Positions 52,424-60,865 of a DNA stretch of 64,000 nt are shown piece after piece. The position numbers and the translations under genes were made by a program. Every line of letters begins with the position of its first letter. Position 1 is the stretch's first letter. The notes under the pieces are model-generated. The model worked only from the letters and a program-made list of their open reading frames with translations, was not told the origin of the DNA and made no database searches. Source of the DNA: Pontibacter silvestris (GTDB lineage Bacteria; Bacteroidota; Bacteroidia; Cytophagales; Hymenobacteraceae); contig NZ_JAJJWI010000007.1 of the NCBI RefSeq assembly GCF_020907275.1, positions 152,781 through 216,780 on the forward strand, written 5' to 3'.

Positions 52424-53771
52424 GTTTTTTACCGCCTTTCTTCTTTGTCTTCTGCCAGAAGGAAGCTTTCGGGTCACGCTTATTTTTAGTGGGCTTGCCT
52501 TTAGGTATACCTTTTTTTTCGTGGAAGGCTCCTTTGAAATCAGGATTTTCATGGCGTTTCTGGCGGTCTATTTCCATAGCCATTGCCTGCTGTTCTTCAA
52601 AAGGTGTCTCAAAAACCTCTATCTCGGGTGGCATCGGGTTCTCCGGTAGCTGCATACGGATAAGCTTTTCAATTTTGCGTATGTGGTACATTTCCGGCTC
52701 ACTGGCAAACGTAATAGAGGCTCCTTCATTTTCGGCACGGCCTGTGCGGCCGATGCGGTGCACATAGTCTTCGTAAACAAAAGGCACATCAAAATTAATT
52801 ACATGGCTTACCATTGTTACATCTATACCCCGTGCTGCCACATCAGTAGCTACTAAAAAGCGTACCTCGCCACCTTTAAAAGCCTCCATAGAGTTGATAC
52901 GGGTATTCTGGCCTTTGTTTCCGTGTATTACCCGCACCTCCCCAAGCTCTTTCCGTTCCAGGTATTTTGCCACACTTTCCGCATTTTTCTTGCTCCTGGT
53001 AAAAATGATCACACGGTTGAAAGCTTCCTCATCTTTAAGCAGGTATTCCAGCATAGCTATTTTGGTGCGCAGGTTTGGTACGCGGTACAGTACCTGACTT
53101 ACTGTTTCTACAGGCGTGGCCTGTGGCGTTATCTCAACCCGTGTCGGGAACTCGAGAAACTCTTCTGATAACTCTACTACTTTATCAGGCATGGTAGCTG
53201 AGAATAACAGGTTCTGGCGCTTTCGTGGAATTACTTCCAGTATCTGGCGGATCTGCGGCATAAAACCCATGTCCATCATCTTGTCAGCCTCATCCAGCAC
53301 CATCGTTTTCAACTCCTTTAGCACTAGCTCCCCTTTCAGGTAAAGTTCCATCATGCGTTTTGGAGTCGCTACCAATATATCCACCCCCTCATTTATCTTT
53401 TCGATTTGCGTTTTAGGTCCCAGGCCACCATAAATGGCGGTGTAGCGCAGGTCAGTATATTTGGCCAACAGTTCAATACTACCTTCAATTTGCATAGCCA
53501 GTTCCCGTGTAGGGGCTAGTATTAGTACACGAGGGTTTTGCCCTTGCGCATATTTTACCTTCATGAGTATAGGCAGCAGGTAAGCGGCAGTTTTACCTGT
53601 ACCAGTCTGGGCTATACCTAAAATATCATGCCCGGCAGAAATGAGCGGAATAGCCTGCTGCTGTATGGGCGTGGGCCTTTCGTAACCTGCTTCTTCAATG
53701 GCATTCAGCAACTGTTTATTCAGCTTAAAATCTTCAAATGTGATGTTCTCTCTTTCTGCTTCTTCTGCCAT
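52419..53771 (-). CDS. DEAD-box RNA helicase
   Basis: The 450-residue helicase has the Q motif (ITFEDFKLNKQLLNAIEEAG, then YERPTPIQQQAIPL), Walker A AQTGTGKTAA, Walker B VLDEADKMMDMGF, SAT (LLFSATMP), motif V ATDVAARGIDV and motif VI HRIGRTGRA. The C-terminal tail is basic (KGKPTKNKRDPKASFWQKTK), typical of RhlE/CsdA-like proteins that remodel rRNA or mRNA. The gene ends inside a 26-bp terminator hairpin shared with the membrane-protein gene. No partner is obvious. Confidence 0.95.
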   Translation of the reverse strand: MAEEAERENITFEDFKLNKQLLNAIEEAGYERPTPIQQQAIPLISAGHDILGIAQTGTGKTAAYLLPILMKVKYAQGQNPRVLILAPTRELAMQIEGSIELLAKYTDLRYTAIYGGLGPKTQIEKINEGVDILVATPKRMMELYLKGELVLKELKTMVLDEADKMMDMGFMPQIRQILEVIPRKRQNLLFSATMPDKVVELSEEFLEFPTRVEITPQATPVETVSQVLYRVPNLRTKIAMLEYLLKDEEAFNRVIIFTRSKKNAESVAKYLERKELGEVRVIHGNKGQNTRINSMEAFKGGEVRFLVATDVAARGIDVTMVSHVINFDVPFVYEDYVHRIGRTGRAENEGASITFASEPEMYHIRKIEKLIRMQLPENPMPPEIEVFETPFEEQQAMAMEIDRQKRHENPDFKGAFHEKKGIPKGKPTKNKRDPKASFWQKTKKKGGKKR

Positions 53772-53998
53772 GGTTGTGGTGTTTACACTTTGTATTGATT
53801 TGCAAAAGTACGGGTTTTATTTTTAGGAGGTAAAGCCTGTGTAAATGAGTGCAGAACAAGTATATGCCAGACCTTAAAAAGCTTATCTCTTCAAAATATG
53901 AGGAGAAAGTAAATAAAGAGCTTAGCCACCCAAACAGCAAATGCATAGCAGTACTGCCTACTGTATGTTTATGCAAGGCTTAAGCAAAAGGCACAAGA

Positions 53999-54036
53999 GG
54001 CGATGACAACAGTGATACTTAACTGTTGTCATCGCC
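53999..54036. terminator. Hairpin over the 3' end of the AI-2E-type permease
   Basis: GGCGATGACAACAGT (53999-54013) pairs exactly with 54022-54036. The right arm overlaps the stop region of the permease gene. No clear U-run follows, so its termination role is probable rather than certain. Confidence 0.6.
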
Positions 54037-55074
54037 GTCGTCATTCCCGACAATATAACCGAGAGGCTTAAGCCCTTCAATGTTGTCAAATATCACCTTA
54101 ATAATGCCTAGGTAAGGAACAAACAGAATCATGCCCACCACGCCCCATATCATCTGGCCAAGTAACAGGGCCATTAAAGTAGACATAGGACTTAGTTTTA
54201 TTTTAGATCCTGTTATGTTGGGTGTAAGAGCATAACTTTCTATCTGTTGCACCACTAAAAAGAAAATGCCGACACCTACCGGGTACCAGACAGAGTCTTT
54301 GGTGAGGAAAGCGAATAAAACCGGAATAAGGCTGCCTGCAAGAGAGCCTATATAGGGAATAATATTCAGGAGGCCGGCAAGTAAACCGAAAAACAAAGCA
54401 TGCTCAATGCCAATCACCATTAAACCTACAGTATTTATTGTTGATAAAATAAGTACAACCAAAAATACACCGGCAATATAAGAACTGGCAACCCCTGTTA
54501 TTTTGCCTACAATATCACGGGCATTGTTGCTTCTGTTGCTGGCAAGCTGCAAAATAAAGTTTTTAATTCTTCTGCGATAGAGAAGAAACAGCAGGGTAAA
54601 GGTGATTATGATGATAAAGTTTACCAGGAAGTTACCTGTTGATAACATAATGGTGCTGATGTAACCGCCCAGGGAACGGAGGGTGCTTTCCAACTGGTTT
54701 TGAAGGTACTCATTTTGCTCCTCACGTGATAAGTCAAACTGGTCAGTGACAAACTCATGCCCTTGATCCAGCTTTTCTGATAGTGTCTGGCCAAGTTGTG
54801 GTAAATCGTTTGCCAGAGCAATTATCTGGGTGATAAGTACAGAAATCAACCCTAATAATATAATAACTACTGCAAACACACATATAAAAGCGGCTCCGGT
54901 ACGGGGTAGTTTCCATTGCTCTAACTTCCGGCAGACAGGTACCAGAAGCATTGCAAATAAACCACTGATAGCTATAAGAATCAGAAAAGAATCAGCTAAG
55001 TAAAGTATGCCAAAAAACAGAAGAAAGGCTAAAAGTACCTGGTTAAATCGCTGCAGTGAACTTTGTTGTTCCAT
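54019..55074 (-). CDS. AI-2E-family transporter (DUF20 permease)
   Basis: The 351-residue membrane protein has about eight hydrophobic segments: a pair near the start (FFGILYLADSFLILIAISGL), a central pair around TMLSTGNFLVNFIIIITFTL, and the C-terminal GLLAGLLNIIPYIGSLAG and MSTLMALLLGQMIWGVVGMI. This is the AI-2E/PerM/YdgG pattern, including the 'NIIPYIG' motif. Proposed substrates include autoinducer-2 and small signals; none is proven here. It ends in a DDGDDN-rich tail and lies divergent from pyrC. Confidence 0.9.
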   Translation of the reverse strand: MEQQSSLQRFNQVLLAFLLFFGILYLADSFLILIAISGLFAMLLVPVCRKLEQWKLPRTGAAFICVFAVVIILLGLISVLITQIIALANDLPQLGQTLSEKLDQGHEFVTDQFDLSREEQNEYLQNQLESTLRSLGGYISTIMLSTGNFLVNFIIIITFTLLFLLYRRRIKNFILQLASNRSNNARDIVGKITGVASSYIAGVFLVVLILSTINTVGLMVIGIEHALFFGLLAGLLNIIPYIGSLAGSLIPVLFAFLTKDSVWYPVGVGIFFLVVQQIESYALTPNITGSKIKLSPMSTLMALLLGQMIWGVVGMILFVPYLGIIKVIFDNIEGLKPLGYIVGNDDGDDNS

Positions 55075-55195
55075 TTTGTTTGTGCGTTATTTGCCTTTAT
55101 TTACTGCGGCAGAGGTTTATCTGTTGCGGCAGCTGTGTTTTTAATTAAAGCGCTTAAGGCTGTTTATTGACCATAGCTTCTTTTATCTTAGCAGC

Positions 55196-56530
55196 ATGAA
55201 ATCTATTCTTATAAAGAACGCACAAATTGTAAACGAAGGAAGTACAACTACTGCCGATATTTTGATAAAGGCCGGGCGAATAGCACAGGTGGGGCAAAAT
55301 ATTACTGCCGATGCCGATGAAATCATAGATGCCACGGGGCTGCACCTTCTTCCTGGAGTAATTGATGACCAGGTTCATTTCCGGGAGCCAGGCCTGACGC
55401 ACAAGGCTACCATAAGTTCTGAGGCCAAAGCCGCTGTAGCAGGTGGCGTTACTTCTTTTATGGAGATGCCCAATACTGTTCCAAACACGGTAACACAGGA
55501 GCTGCTGGAGGATAAGTATAACATTGCTGCCGAAACTTCGCTGGCGAACTACTCTTTCTTTATGGGGGCAACCAACGATAACCTGGCCGAGGTGTTGCTT
55601 ACAAATCCTAACACAGTGTGCGGAATAAAGATTTTTATGGGCTCTTCTACAGGGAACATGCTTGTAGATAATGTTGAAACACTGGAGCAGATATTCTCTA
55701 AAGCCAAACTCCCTATAGCTGTGCATTGCGAGGACGAACAAACCATCCGTGATAATATGGCTATCTATGAGGAGAAGTATGGGGATGATATCCCGATGAA
55801 ATGCCACCCGGAGATACGTAGCGAGGCTGCCTGTTTTAAGTCTTCTTACATGGCGGTAAAGCTGGCTGAGAAGCACAACACACGCCTTCATATCCTGCAT
55901 ATTTCCACGGAAGAGGAGCTTAAGCTGTTCCGCAACGACATACCCCTGGAGCAGAAACGTATTACTGCCGAAGTATGTGTGCACCATTTGTGGTTCGATA
56001 AAAAAGATTATGATACTTATGGCGCTCAGATAAAGTGTAACCCGGCTATAAAAGAACAGCGACATAAAGAGGCGCTGTTGCAAGGCCTTTTAGATGATAA
56101 ACTGGATATTATTGCCACTGACCATGCGCCTCATACGCGGGAAGAGAAGCAGGGCAAGTATAAAAAAGCACCTTCAGGAGTACCATTGGTGCAGCATTCT
56201 TTACAAATGATGCTGGAGTTTGTAAAGGAGGGTAAGCTGGCTATAGAGAAAGTAGTGGAGAAAATGAGCCACGCCCCAGCTATCCTTTTCAATATCAGGG
56301 AGCGAGGTTACATACGCGAAGGTTATTGGGCAGACCTGGTATTAGTAGATCTGGATAAGCCTTATACTGTTAACAATGATAATGTGTATTTTCAGTGCAA
56401 TTGGTCTCCTTTTGAGGGACATACTTTTAGCAGTTCGATTACGCATACTATAGTTTCCGGGCACCTGGCTTTTGTAAACGGCGCTTTTGATGATCGTAAG
56501 AAAGGCGAGCGGCTTTTATTTGAAAGATAA
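55196..56530 (+). CDS. pyrC: Dihydroorotase
   Basis: The 444-residue amidohydrolase makes dihydroorotate in pyrimidine biosynthesis. The metal site is DDQVHFREPGLTHK at about 61-74 (the usual first His is a Gln here, the second His is kept), GIKIFMGSSTGNML with the carboxylated Lys region, HCEDE, HILHIST and the ATDHAPHTREEK Asp. The Gln-His form of the first motif is seen in Bacteroidota dihydroorotases. The length is typical. The next gene is tRNA-His, with no co-directional pyrimidine genes. Confidence 0.93.
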   Translation: MKSILIKNAQIVNEGSTTTADILIKAGRIAQVGQNITADADEIIDATGLHLLPGVIDDQVHFREPGLTHKATISSEAKAAVAGGVTSFMEMPNTVPNTVTQELLEDKYNIAAETSLANYSFFMGATNDNLAEVLLTNPNTVCGIKIFMGSSTGNMLVDNVETLEQIFSKAKLPIAVHCEDEQTIRDNMAIYEEKYGDDIPMKCHPEIRSEAACFKSSYMAVKLAEKHNTRLHILHISTEEELKLFRNDIPLEQKRITAEVCVHHLWFDKKDYDTYGAQIKCNPAIKEQRHKEALLQGLLDDKLDIIATDHAPHTREEKQGKYKKAPSGVPLVQHSLQMMLEFVKEGKLAIEKVVEKMSHAPAILFNIRERGYIREGYWADLVLVDLDKPYTVNNDNVYFQCNWSPFEGHTFSSSITHTIVSGHLAFVNGAFDDRKKGERLLFER

Positions 56531-56559
56531 AAAAATATGCAAAAAATATTGAGTAGCTA

Positions 56560-56589
56560 TTGTTAATTAAATAAAGCTACTTATATTTG
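56560..56589 (+). promoter_or_regulatory. tRNA-His promoter
   Basis: TTG at 56560-56562, a 19-base spacer and TATATTTG at 56582-56589 fit the Bacteroidota promoter consensus. Transcription should start just before the tRNA at 56608. Confidence 0.7.
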
Positions 56590-56607
56590 CACTCTCAAAC
56601 GAGACAC

Positions 56608-56682
56608 GGTGGTTGTAGCTCAGTCGGTTAGAGCACCAGATTGTGATTCTGGGGGTCGTGGGTTCGAGCCCCATCTTCCACC
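56608..56682 (+). tRNA. tRNA-His (anticodon GTG)
   Basis: A cloverleaf forms with D-stem GCTC/GAGC (56618-56621, 56631-56634), anticodon stem CCAGA/TCTGG, anticodon GTG at 56643-56645 and T-arm GTGGG-TTCGAGC-CCCAT. The extra G-1 (56608) pairs with C73 (56682), the tRNA-His identity mark. Acceptor pairs 1-4 and 7 are canonical, but positions 5-68 and 6-67 are U-U, which is odd. CCA is not encoded. A terminator follows directly. Confidence 0.93.
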
Positions 56683-56684
56683 CT

Positions 56685-56716
56685 AAGCCCTTGAAGTTAG
56701 CTTCAAGGGCTTTTTT
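56685..56716 (+). terminator. tRNA-His terminator
   Basis: AAGCCCTTGAAG (56685-56696) pairs exactly with CTTCAAGGGCTT (56701-56712) over the loop TTAG, then a T-run follows. It starts two bases after the tRNA. Confidence 0.88.
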
Positions 56717-56815
56717 ATTTACCTTTGCTTTGCAACAGGGAAGAATGGGAGTTTGATTGCTTAATTTTTACCTCCCATTTGTAATTCATAATTTCTAATT
56801 CTTAATTCAGAAGAA

Positions 56816-57739
56816 ATGAGCTTAACAGTAGTAGGTTCGATGGCGTTTGATGCGCTGGAGACTCCTTTCGGCAAAACAGATAAAATTGTAGGTGGTGCGG
56901 CCACATATATTTCTTTGGCTGCTTCATATTTTGTAAAGCCCGTAAACGTGGTATCAGTAGTGGGCGGCGATTTTGACCAGGACCACATTAAGCTGATGCA
57001 CGAACGGGAGATCAGTACCGAAGGGGTGCAGGTAAAGGAGAACGAAAAGTCTTTCTTCTGGTCTGGACGCTACTTTAATGATATGAACAGTCGTGAAACA
57101 TTGGTAACGGAGCTGAATGTATTAGGCGATTTCGATCCAGCCATTCCGGATAGCTACCAGGGTTGTGAGTTCCTGATGCTGGGCAACCTGGCGCCAGCCG
57201 TACAGCGTAGCGTAATTGAGCGCCTGCACAACCGCCCGAAACTGATCGTGATGGACACCATGAACTTCTGGATGAATATTGCACTGGATGAGCTGAAAGA
57301 GACAATGGCCCTGGTAGATGTGCTGTCTATCAACGATGAAGAGGCTCGCCAGCTAAGCGGTGAGTATTCTTTAGTGAAGGCTGCTAAAAAGATTATGGCA
57401 ATGGGGCCAAAGTTCCTTATCATTAAAAAAGGAGAGCATGGTGCCTTATTGTTTAGTGAAGACAAGGTGTTCTTTGCGCCTGCCCTGCCACTGGAGGAAG
57501 TGTTCGACCCAACTGGAGCTGGCGACACCTTTGCAGGCGGCTTTGTTGGCTATATTGCCAGTACAGGAGACACCAGTTTTGAGAATATGAAACGTGCCGT
57601 AATTCATGGTTCAGCTTTGGCTTCTTTCTGTGTGGAGAAATTTGGAACAGAGCGGCTGAAAGATCTAAGCCAGGAAGAGGTTGCTGCACGTGTACAGCAG
57701 TTTGTTGACCTTGTAAAGTTTGATACGGTGCTACAGTAG
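56816..57739 (+). CDS. PfkB-family carbohydrate/nucleoside kinase
   Basis: The 307-residue ribokinase-fold enzyme starts MSLTVVGSMAFDALETPFGK. Substrate-side GGAATYISLAASYFV and the C-terminal ATP/catalytic motif DPTGAGDTFAGGFVGYIA (base Asp) are present, as is the anion-hole GAGD. Bacteroidota members are called sugar or adenosine kinases; the actual substrate cannot be fixed. It is a single gene between tRNA-His and a small hypothetical. An AAAGGGAG/CTCCTTTT hairpin with a T-run follows the stop. Confidence 0.92.
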   Translation: MSLTVVGSMAFDALETPFGKTDKIVGGAATYISLAASYFVKPVNVVSVVGGDFDQDHIKLMHEREISTEGVQVKENEKSFFWSGRYFNDMNSRETLVTELNVLGDFDPAIPDSYQGCEFLMLGNLAPAVQRSVIERLHNRPKLIVMDTMNFWMNIALDELKETMALVDVLSINDEEARQLSGEYSLVKAAKKIMAMGPKFLIIKKGEHGALLFSEDKVFFAPALPLEEVFDPTGAGDTFAGGFVGYIASTGDTSFENMKRAVIHGSALASFCVEKFGTERLKDLSQEEVAARVQQFVDLVKFDTVLQ

Positions 57740-57761
57740 TATTGTAAAAAATGTATATTGG

Positions 57762-57786
57762 AAAGGGAGGCTTTAGTCTCCTTTTT
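57762..57786 (+). terminator. Terminator of the PfkB kinase gene
   Basis: AAAGGGAG (57762-57769) pairs with CTCCTTTT (starting 57778) through one G-U pair, leading into TTTTTA. It lies 23 bp after the stop. Confidence 0.65.
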
Positions 57787-57859
57787 ATTTGGATTATCTG
57801 TAACAAAGTGCCTTTGGATAGGGTAAAACTAAATGTAGACTTAAAGAAAGGAATTTGTT

Positions 57860-58090
57860 ATGGCAGAAGATAAAAATAATAATAAAGAAAGATTACAGCA
57901 GCAGGCTGAAAAACCAGCTACTGGTTGGATTGAGGATAAACGCTTGGAAGAAGGATACACAGATAAAATGGCGGTAGACCCTTCTAAGAGGTCTGTGCAG
58001 GCCAGCGATTCTAAAGTACAAAACCCAATGCGCAACCTGGCGAAGGGTGGTAATAACACCAATATCAAACACAAGTCAGGTGGCTCGTGA
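57860..58090 (+). CDS. Small hydrophilic protein of unknown function
   Basis: The 76-residue, highly charged protein (MAEDKNNNKERLQQQAEKPA, then TGWIEDKRLEEGYTDKM) has no signal peptide or hydrophobic core and looks intrinsically disordered. An AAAGAAAGGAA ribosome-binding-like stretch precedes ATG 57860, and a strong terminator follows, so it is very likely a real gene. The family is unknown to me. Basic and acidic halves alternate with Gly/Ser at the C-terminus. Confidence 0.72.
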   Translation: MAEDKNNNKERLQQQAEKPATGWIEDKRLEEGYTDKMAVDPSKRSVQASDSKVQNPMRNLAKGGNNTNIKHKSGGS

Positions 58091-58112
58091 TAAAAGCAAA
58101 ATTAAAACTATG

Positions 58113-58155
58113 AAATAAAAAGAGGAAGGCGGTTTTAGCCTTCCTCTTTTTATTT
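58113..58155 (+). terminator. Terminator after the small hydrophilic protein
   Basis: AAATAAAAAGAGGAAGGC (58113-58130) pairs exactly with 58138-58155 over a 7-base loop. It can also serve the converging M61 peptidase gene. Confidence 0.85.
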
Positions 58156-58245
58156 CGAGGTACTTGCCTCTCACATACTATTTAGATCAGCGGGAGGAAT
58201 CTGCTTTAGCTTTTTTTAACCTTAAAGGGCTATGTATAGCAGCTC

Positions 58246-59970
58246 TTAAAACTCCTGCTTTAGCCAAAGTTTAAAATTACGTTTCTCTTCTTCTCTGGCT
58301 GCAGATTTTTTTTCGATTGCATACTTCTGGTAAAAGCTTTGCCCGTTTGGTTGTAGGTTAACCTGGCGCAGTTGCTTATCTCTGAATAGTGTTAGAGATA
58401 TGACTTCTGAAACGTTTATTTGTGCCAGTAAGGACTGCAGGTTCTGTTCTATTTTCCTCCCGTTCAGAGCTACCAATTCGTCGTCTGTGCTTAATACAAA
58501 GCTGGCAGGTGAACCTGGTGCTATTCCTGTCACTTTTGTGACCTGACCGTCTGCAACAATTTTAAATCCATAAAGGCGCTCGTTTAGCAGTGGGTTCTCT
58601 GATGCTTTTAATGTGCAGCCAACATTGTGTAGTGCTTCATCAAGAGCTTCTTCTAGCGGAGCTGTTCCGTCAATGTACTTCTCAAAGTAATCCTGAAAAG
58701 AGGTGCCTGCTACCTCACTCACTAGTTGTTGGTAGTCCTGCTCGGTATAACCAATGTTTTGTTTACCGAACTCATCCCATAACTTGCGCATTACTACATC
58801 TAAACTTGCTTTGTTGCCAGTAACCTTACGCAACTGCAGATCCAGTAGGAGGGCTGTTAGAGCGCCTTTAACATAGATAGACACTTTTCTGTCTGGGATA
58901 CCAGCCTTATATCCATCCAGCCACAAGTCAAAAGAGGAATCAGCTACAGATAAGTTGTTGCGGCTGTAGTCGGCGAAATAGCGTTGGAGTGTTGTACTCA
59001 GTTCATCAAAATATTGCTCTGCTGTAAACACACCAGCTCTGGCTAACATATAGTCGCCATAGTAGGTCGTAACGCCTTCTGCCACATAACCGGTTCGGAA
59101 ATAGTTTTCCTGTGCAAAGTTGTAAGGCAGCATCTCTTTAGGACGTATTTTCTTGATGTTCCAGGTATGAAACAGTTCATGAGAACTCACCCCGATAAAC
59201 TCCTTGTACAGGGCTGGAGACATCAATAGCTCACCAGGGCCTAGCGTAATGACAGTAGAGTTGCTGTGCTCTACACCGTGGTAGTAACGGTAAGGCAGTA
59301 TCTGGTTCAGGTAATGGTAATCCTGTACCGGAAAACTACCGAATATTTGTAGCTGTTCTTTTGTAAAAGCTTTGAAATCTTTAATAATTTGCTCCCAACC
59401 TGGTTTACAGTAGCCTTGTATCCAGATATGGAAAGGAATGCCAGTTACCTCATAAGTCTCTTTATGTAAACTGCTACTGGCAATAAGGGGGCTATCGACT
59501 AGCTCATCGAAACTAGCTGCCTGTAAAGTGTTAGGACTGGTTTGGGAAAGGCCACAGGCAATTTGCCAGTTACCTGGTAATGCAAGTTCTAATTTACAGG
59601 CCTCCTGCTCACGTTGTTCCACCGCCATAAAGCAGTTAATGCCGTTCAGGTACAACTGTGTTTCATCCAGCCAGGAGCCTCCGGCATCCATCTGGCGTGC
59701 ATAAAAACTGTAGCTCACCTCTATTGTATCTGTTCCATTTGTCTCCACTAACCAACGGTCTTTGGTTACTTTCTTTACTTGCAGGCTTTCTCCGTTTGCC
59801 TTAGCCGACACCTGCCGTAGCTTCTGTGCAAAGTGCTGTAGCTCATAACGGCCTGGTCGCCATGCAGGCAACTGCAAATAGAGTTCTTGTTGCTTGTTGT
59901 CCTGTATAGAAATGGCAATATCTACAAAATGAGTAAGTGGGTTGCTGTACGAAACACGGTAATGGATCAT
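58246..59970 (-). CDS. M61-family peptidase with PDZ domain
   Basis: The 574-residue protein has an N-terminal beta-rich domain, then the zinc-peptidase core with SHELFHTWNIKKIRP (HELFH at residues 264-268) and the Glu zinc ligand in YVAEGVTTYYGDYM downstream. A C-terminal PDZ (VTGIAPGSPASFVLSTDDEL) follows. This matches M61 glycyl aminopeptidase-type enzymes. There is no signal peptide, so the location is probably cytosolic. It is a single gene divergent from the rpmH-rnpA pair. Confidence 0.92.
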   Translation of the reverse strand: MIHYRVSYSNPLTHFVDIAISIQDNKQQELYLQLPAWRPGRYELQHFAQKLRQVSAKANGESLQVKKVTKDRWLVETNGTDTIEVSYSFYARQMDAGGSWLDETQLYLNGINCFMAVEQREQEACKLELALPGNWQIACGLSQTSPNTLQAASFDELVDSPLIASSSLHKETYEVTGIPFHIWIQGYCKPGWEQIIKDFKAFTKEQLQIFGSFPVQDYHYLNQILPYRYYHGVEHSNSTVITLGPGELLMSPALYKEFIGVSSHELFHTWNIKKIRPKEMLPYNFAQENYFRTGYVAEGVTTYYGDYMLARAGVFTAEQYFDELSTTLQRYFADYSRNNLSVADSSFDLWLDGYKAGIPDRKVSIYVKGALTALLLDLQLRKVTGNKASLDVVMRKLWDEFGKQNIGYTEQDYQQLVSEVAGTSFQDYFEKYIDGTAPLEEALDEALHNVGCTLKASENPLLNERLYGFKIVADGQVTKVTGIAPGSPASFVLSTDDELVALNGRKIEQNLQSLLAQINVSEVISLTLFRDKQLRQVNLQPNGQSFYQKYAIEKKSAAREEEKRNFKLWLKQEF

Positions 59971-60174
59971 GTATTTGATTTGCTTGATGTGCTAATATAA
60001 TAACTTGATAACTATTTATATTGTTAATCAGATTACGTTGCGGTTAACTATAAAAGCATATAATCTGATACAGTATGTGTTTGTAAATGTAAAGTTTTCG
60101 CAGGCTGAAATCTGTGTTTAAGAGCTGCTGGAGCAGGTGTTGGTTAGGTGTAGGCAAAAAATGTGTAACAGAGG

Positions 60175-60205
60175 TTGCAATTTTACAAAAGCTTCTCTAA
60201 TTTTG
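60175..60205 (+). promoter_or_regulatory. rpmH promoter
   Basis: TTG at 60175-60177, a 20-base spacer and TAATTTTG at 60198-60205 match the Bacteroidota promoter. It is 28 bp before the rpmH start. Confidence 0.65.
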
Positions 60206-60233
60206 CAGGCCATAATAAAACCATTGGCAGACG

Positions 60234-60392
60234 ATGAAAAGAACATTCCAGCCTTCTCAGAGAAAAAGAAGAAACAAACACGGTTTCAGATCTAGAATGG
60301 AAACCGCTAACGGAAGAAGAGTATTGGCTAGCAGAAGAGCCAAAGGCAGAAAGAGACTTTCTGTTTCTGACGAAAAAAGACATAAGGCTTAA
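60234..60392 (+). CDS. rpmH: Ribosomal protein bL34
   Basis: The 52-residue basic protein [20 protein letters not shown] with [20 protein letters not shown] following is the standard bL34 sequence. It belongs to the large ribosomal subunit near the exit region. It is followed after 36 bp by rnpA, the conserved rpmH-rnpA pair. Unlike in many bacteria, dnaA is not next to them. The C-terminal tail (DEKRHKA) is normal for Bacteroidota. Confidence 0.97.
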   Translation: MKRTFQPSQRKRRNKHGFRSRMETANGRRVLASRRAKGRKRLSVSDEKRHKA

Positions 60393-60427
60393 TTCCTAGG
60401 TTGAGCATTGCCCAGCCGTGGCCGCTC

Positions 60428-60838
60428 ATGTCCATGGAGCCAGCTAACGACAGTAAAGCAGGCCAGCCGAATTCTTATACATTTTCGAAAGAAGAACGCT
60501 TGTGTAGTAAGCACTTAATTGCGCTGCTCTTTAGCAAGGGTTCTTCTTTTAATTTGTATCCGCTACGGTTTGTGTATTATTCACCCGGAGAGGAATTGCA
60601 AGGGCCTACCCAGCTTTTAGTCTCCGTGCCGAAGCGCGCTTTTAAACGTGCTACAGATCGTAATCGACTTAAGCGGCAAATTCGTGAGGCTTACCGCCTT
60701 AATAAGCATCTTATTGTCCAAAGTCCGGAACAAGCACCACGACTTTTGGGCATTCTTTATATAGGCAAGGAAAAAAAATCCTTTGATGCTATCCAGAAAA
60801 AACTAATTTCAGGTTTGGTACGTTGTTTGAGTAAATAA
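60428..60838 (+). CDS. rnpA: Ribonuclease P protein component
   Basis: The start at ATG 60428 (MSMEPANDS) is preferred to a TTG nine codons earlier; it gives 136 residues. ATG 60434 is an alternative. The protein has the RnpA fold cues: YTFSKEERLCSKHLIALLFS, then PLRFVYYS and the RNR-type motif ATDRNRLKRQIREAYRLNK that binds precursor tRNA. It assists RNase P RNA in cutting 5' leaders. It lies directly after rpmH on the same transcript. Confidence 0.92.
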   Translation: MSMEPANDSKAGQPNSYTFSKEERLCSKHLIALLFSKGSSFNLYPLRFVYYSPGEELQGPTQLLVSVPKRAFKRATDRNRLKRQIREAYRLNKHLIVQSPEQAPRLLGILYIGKEKKSFDAIQKKLISGLVRCLSK

Positions 60839-60865
60839 GCTTACCACGTCCCTAATCTGAAAGTT

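Noticed and set aside
55154..56083. 309-codon open frame on the minus strand
   Set aside because: It is antisense to pyrC, is rich in Cys and Arg, and shows no domain.
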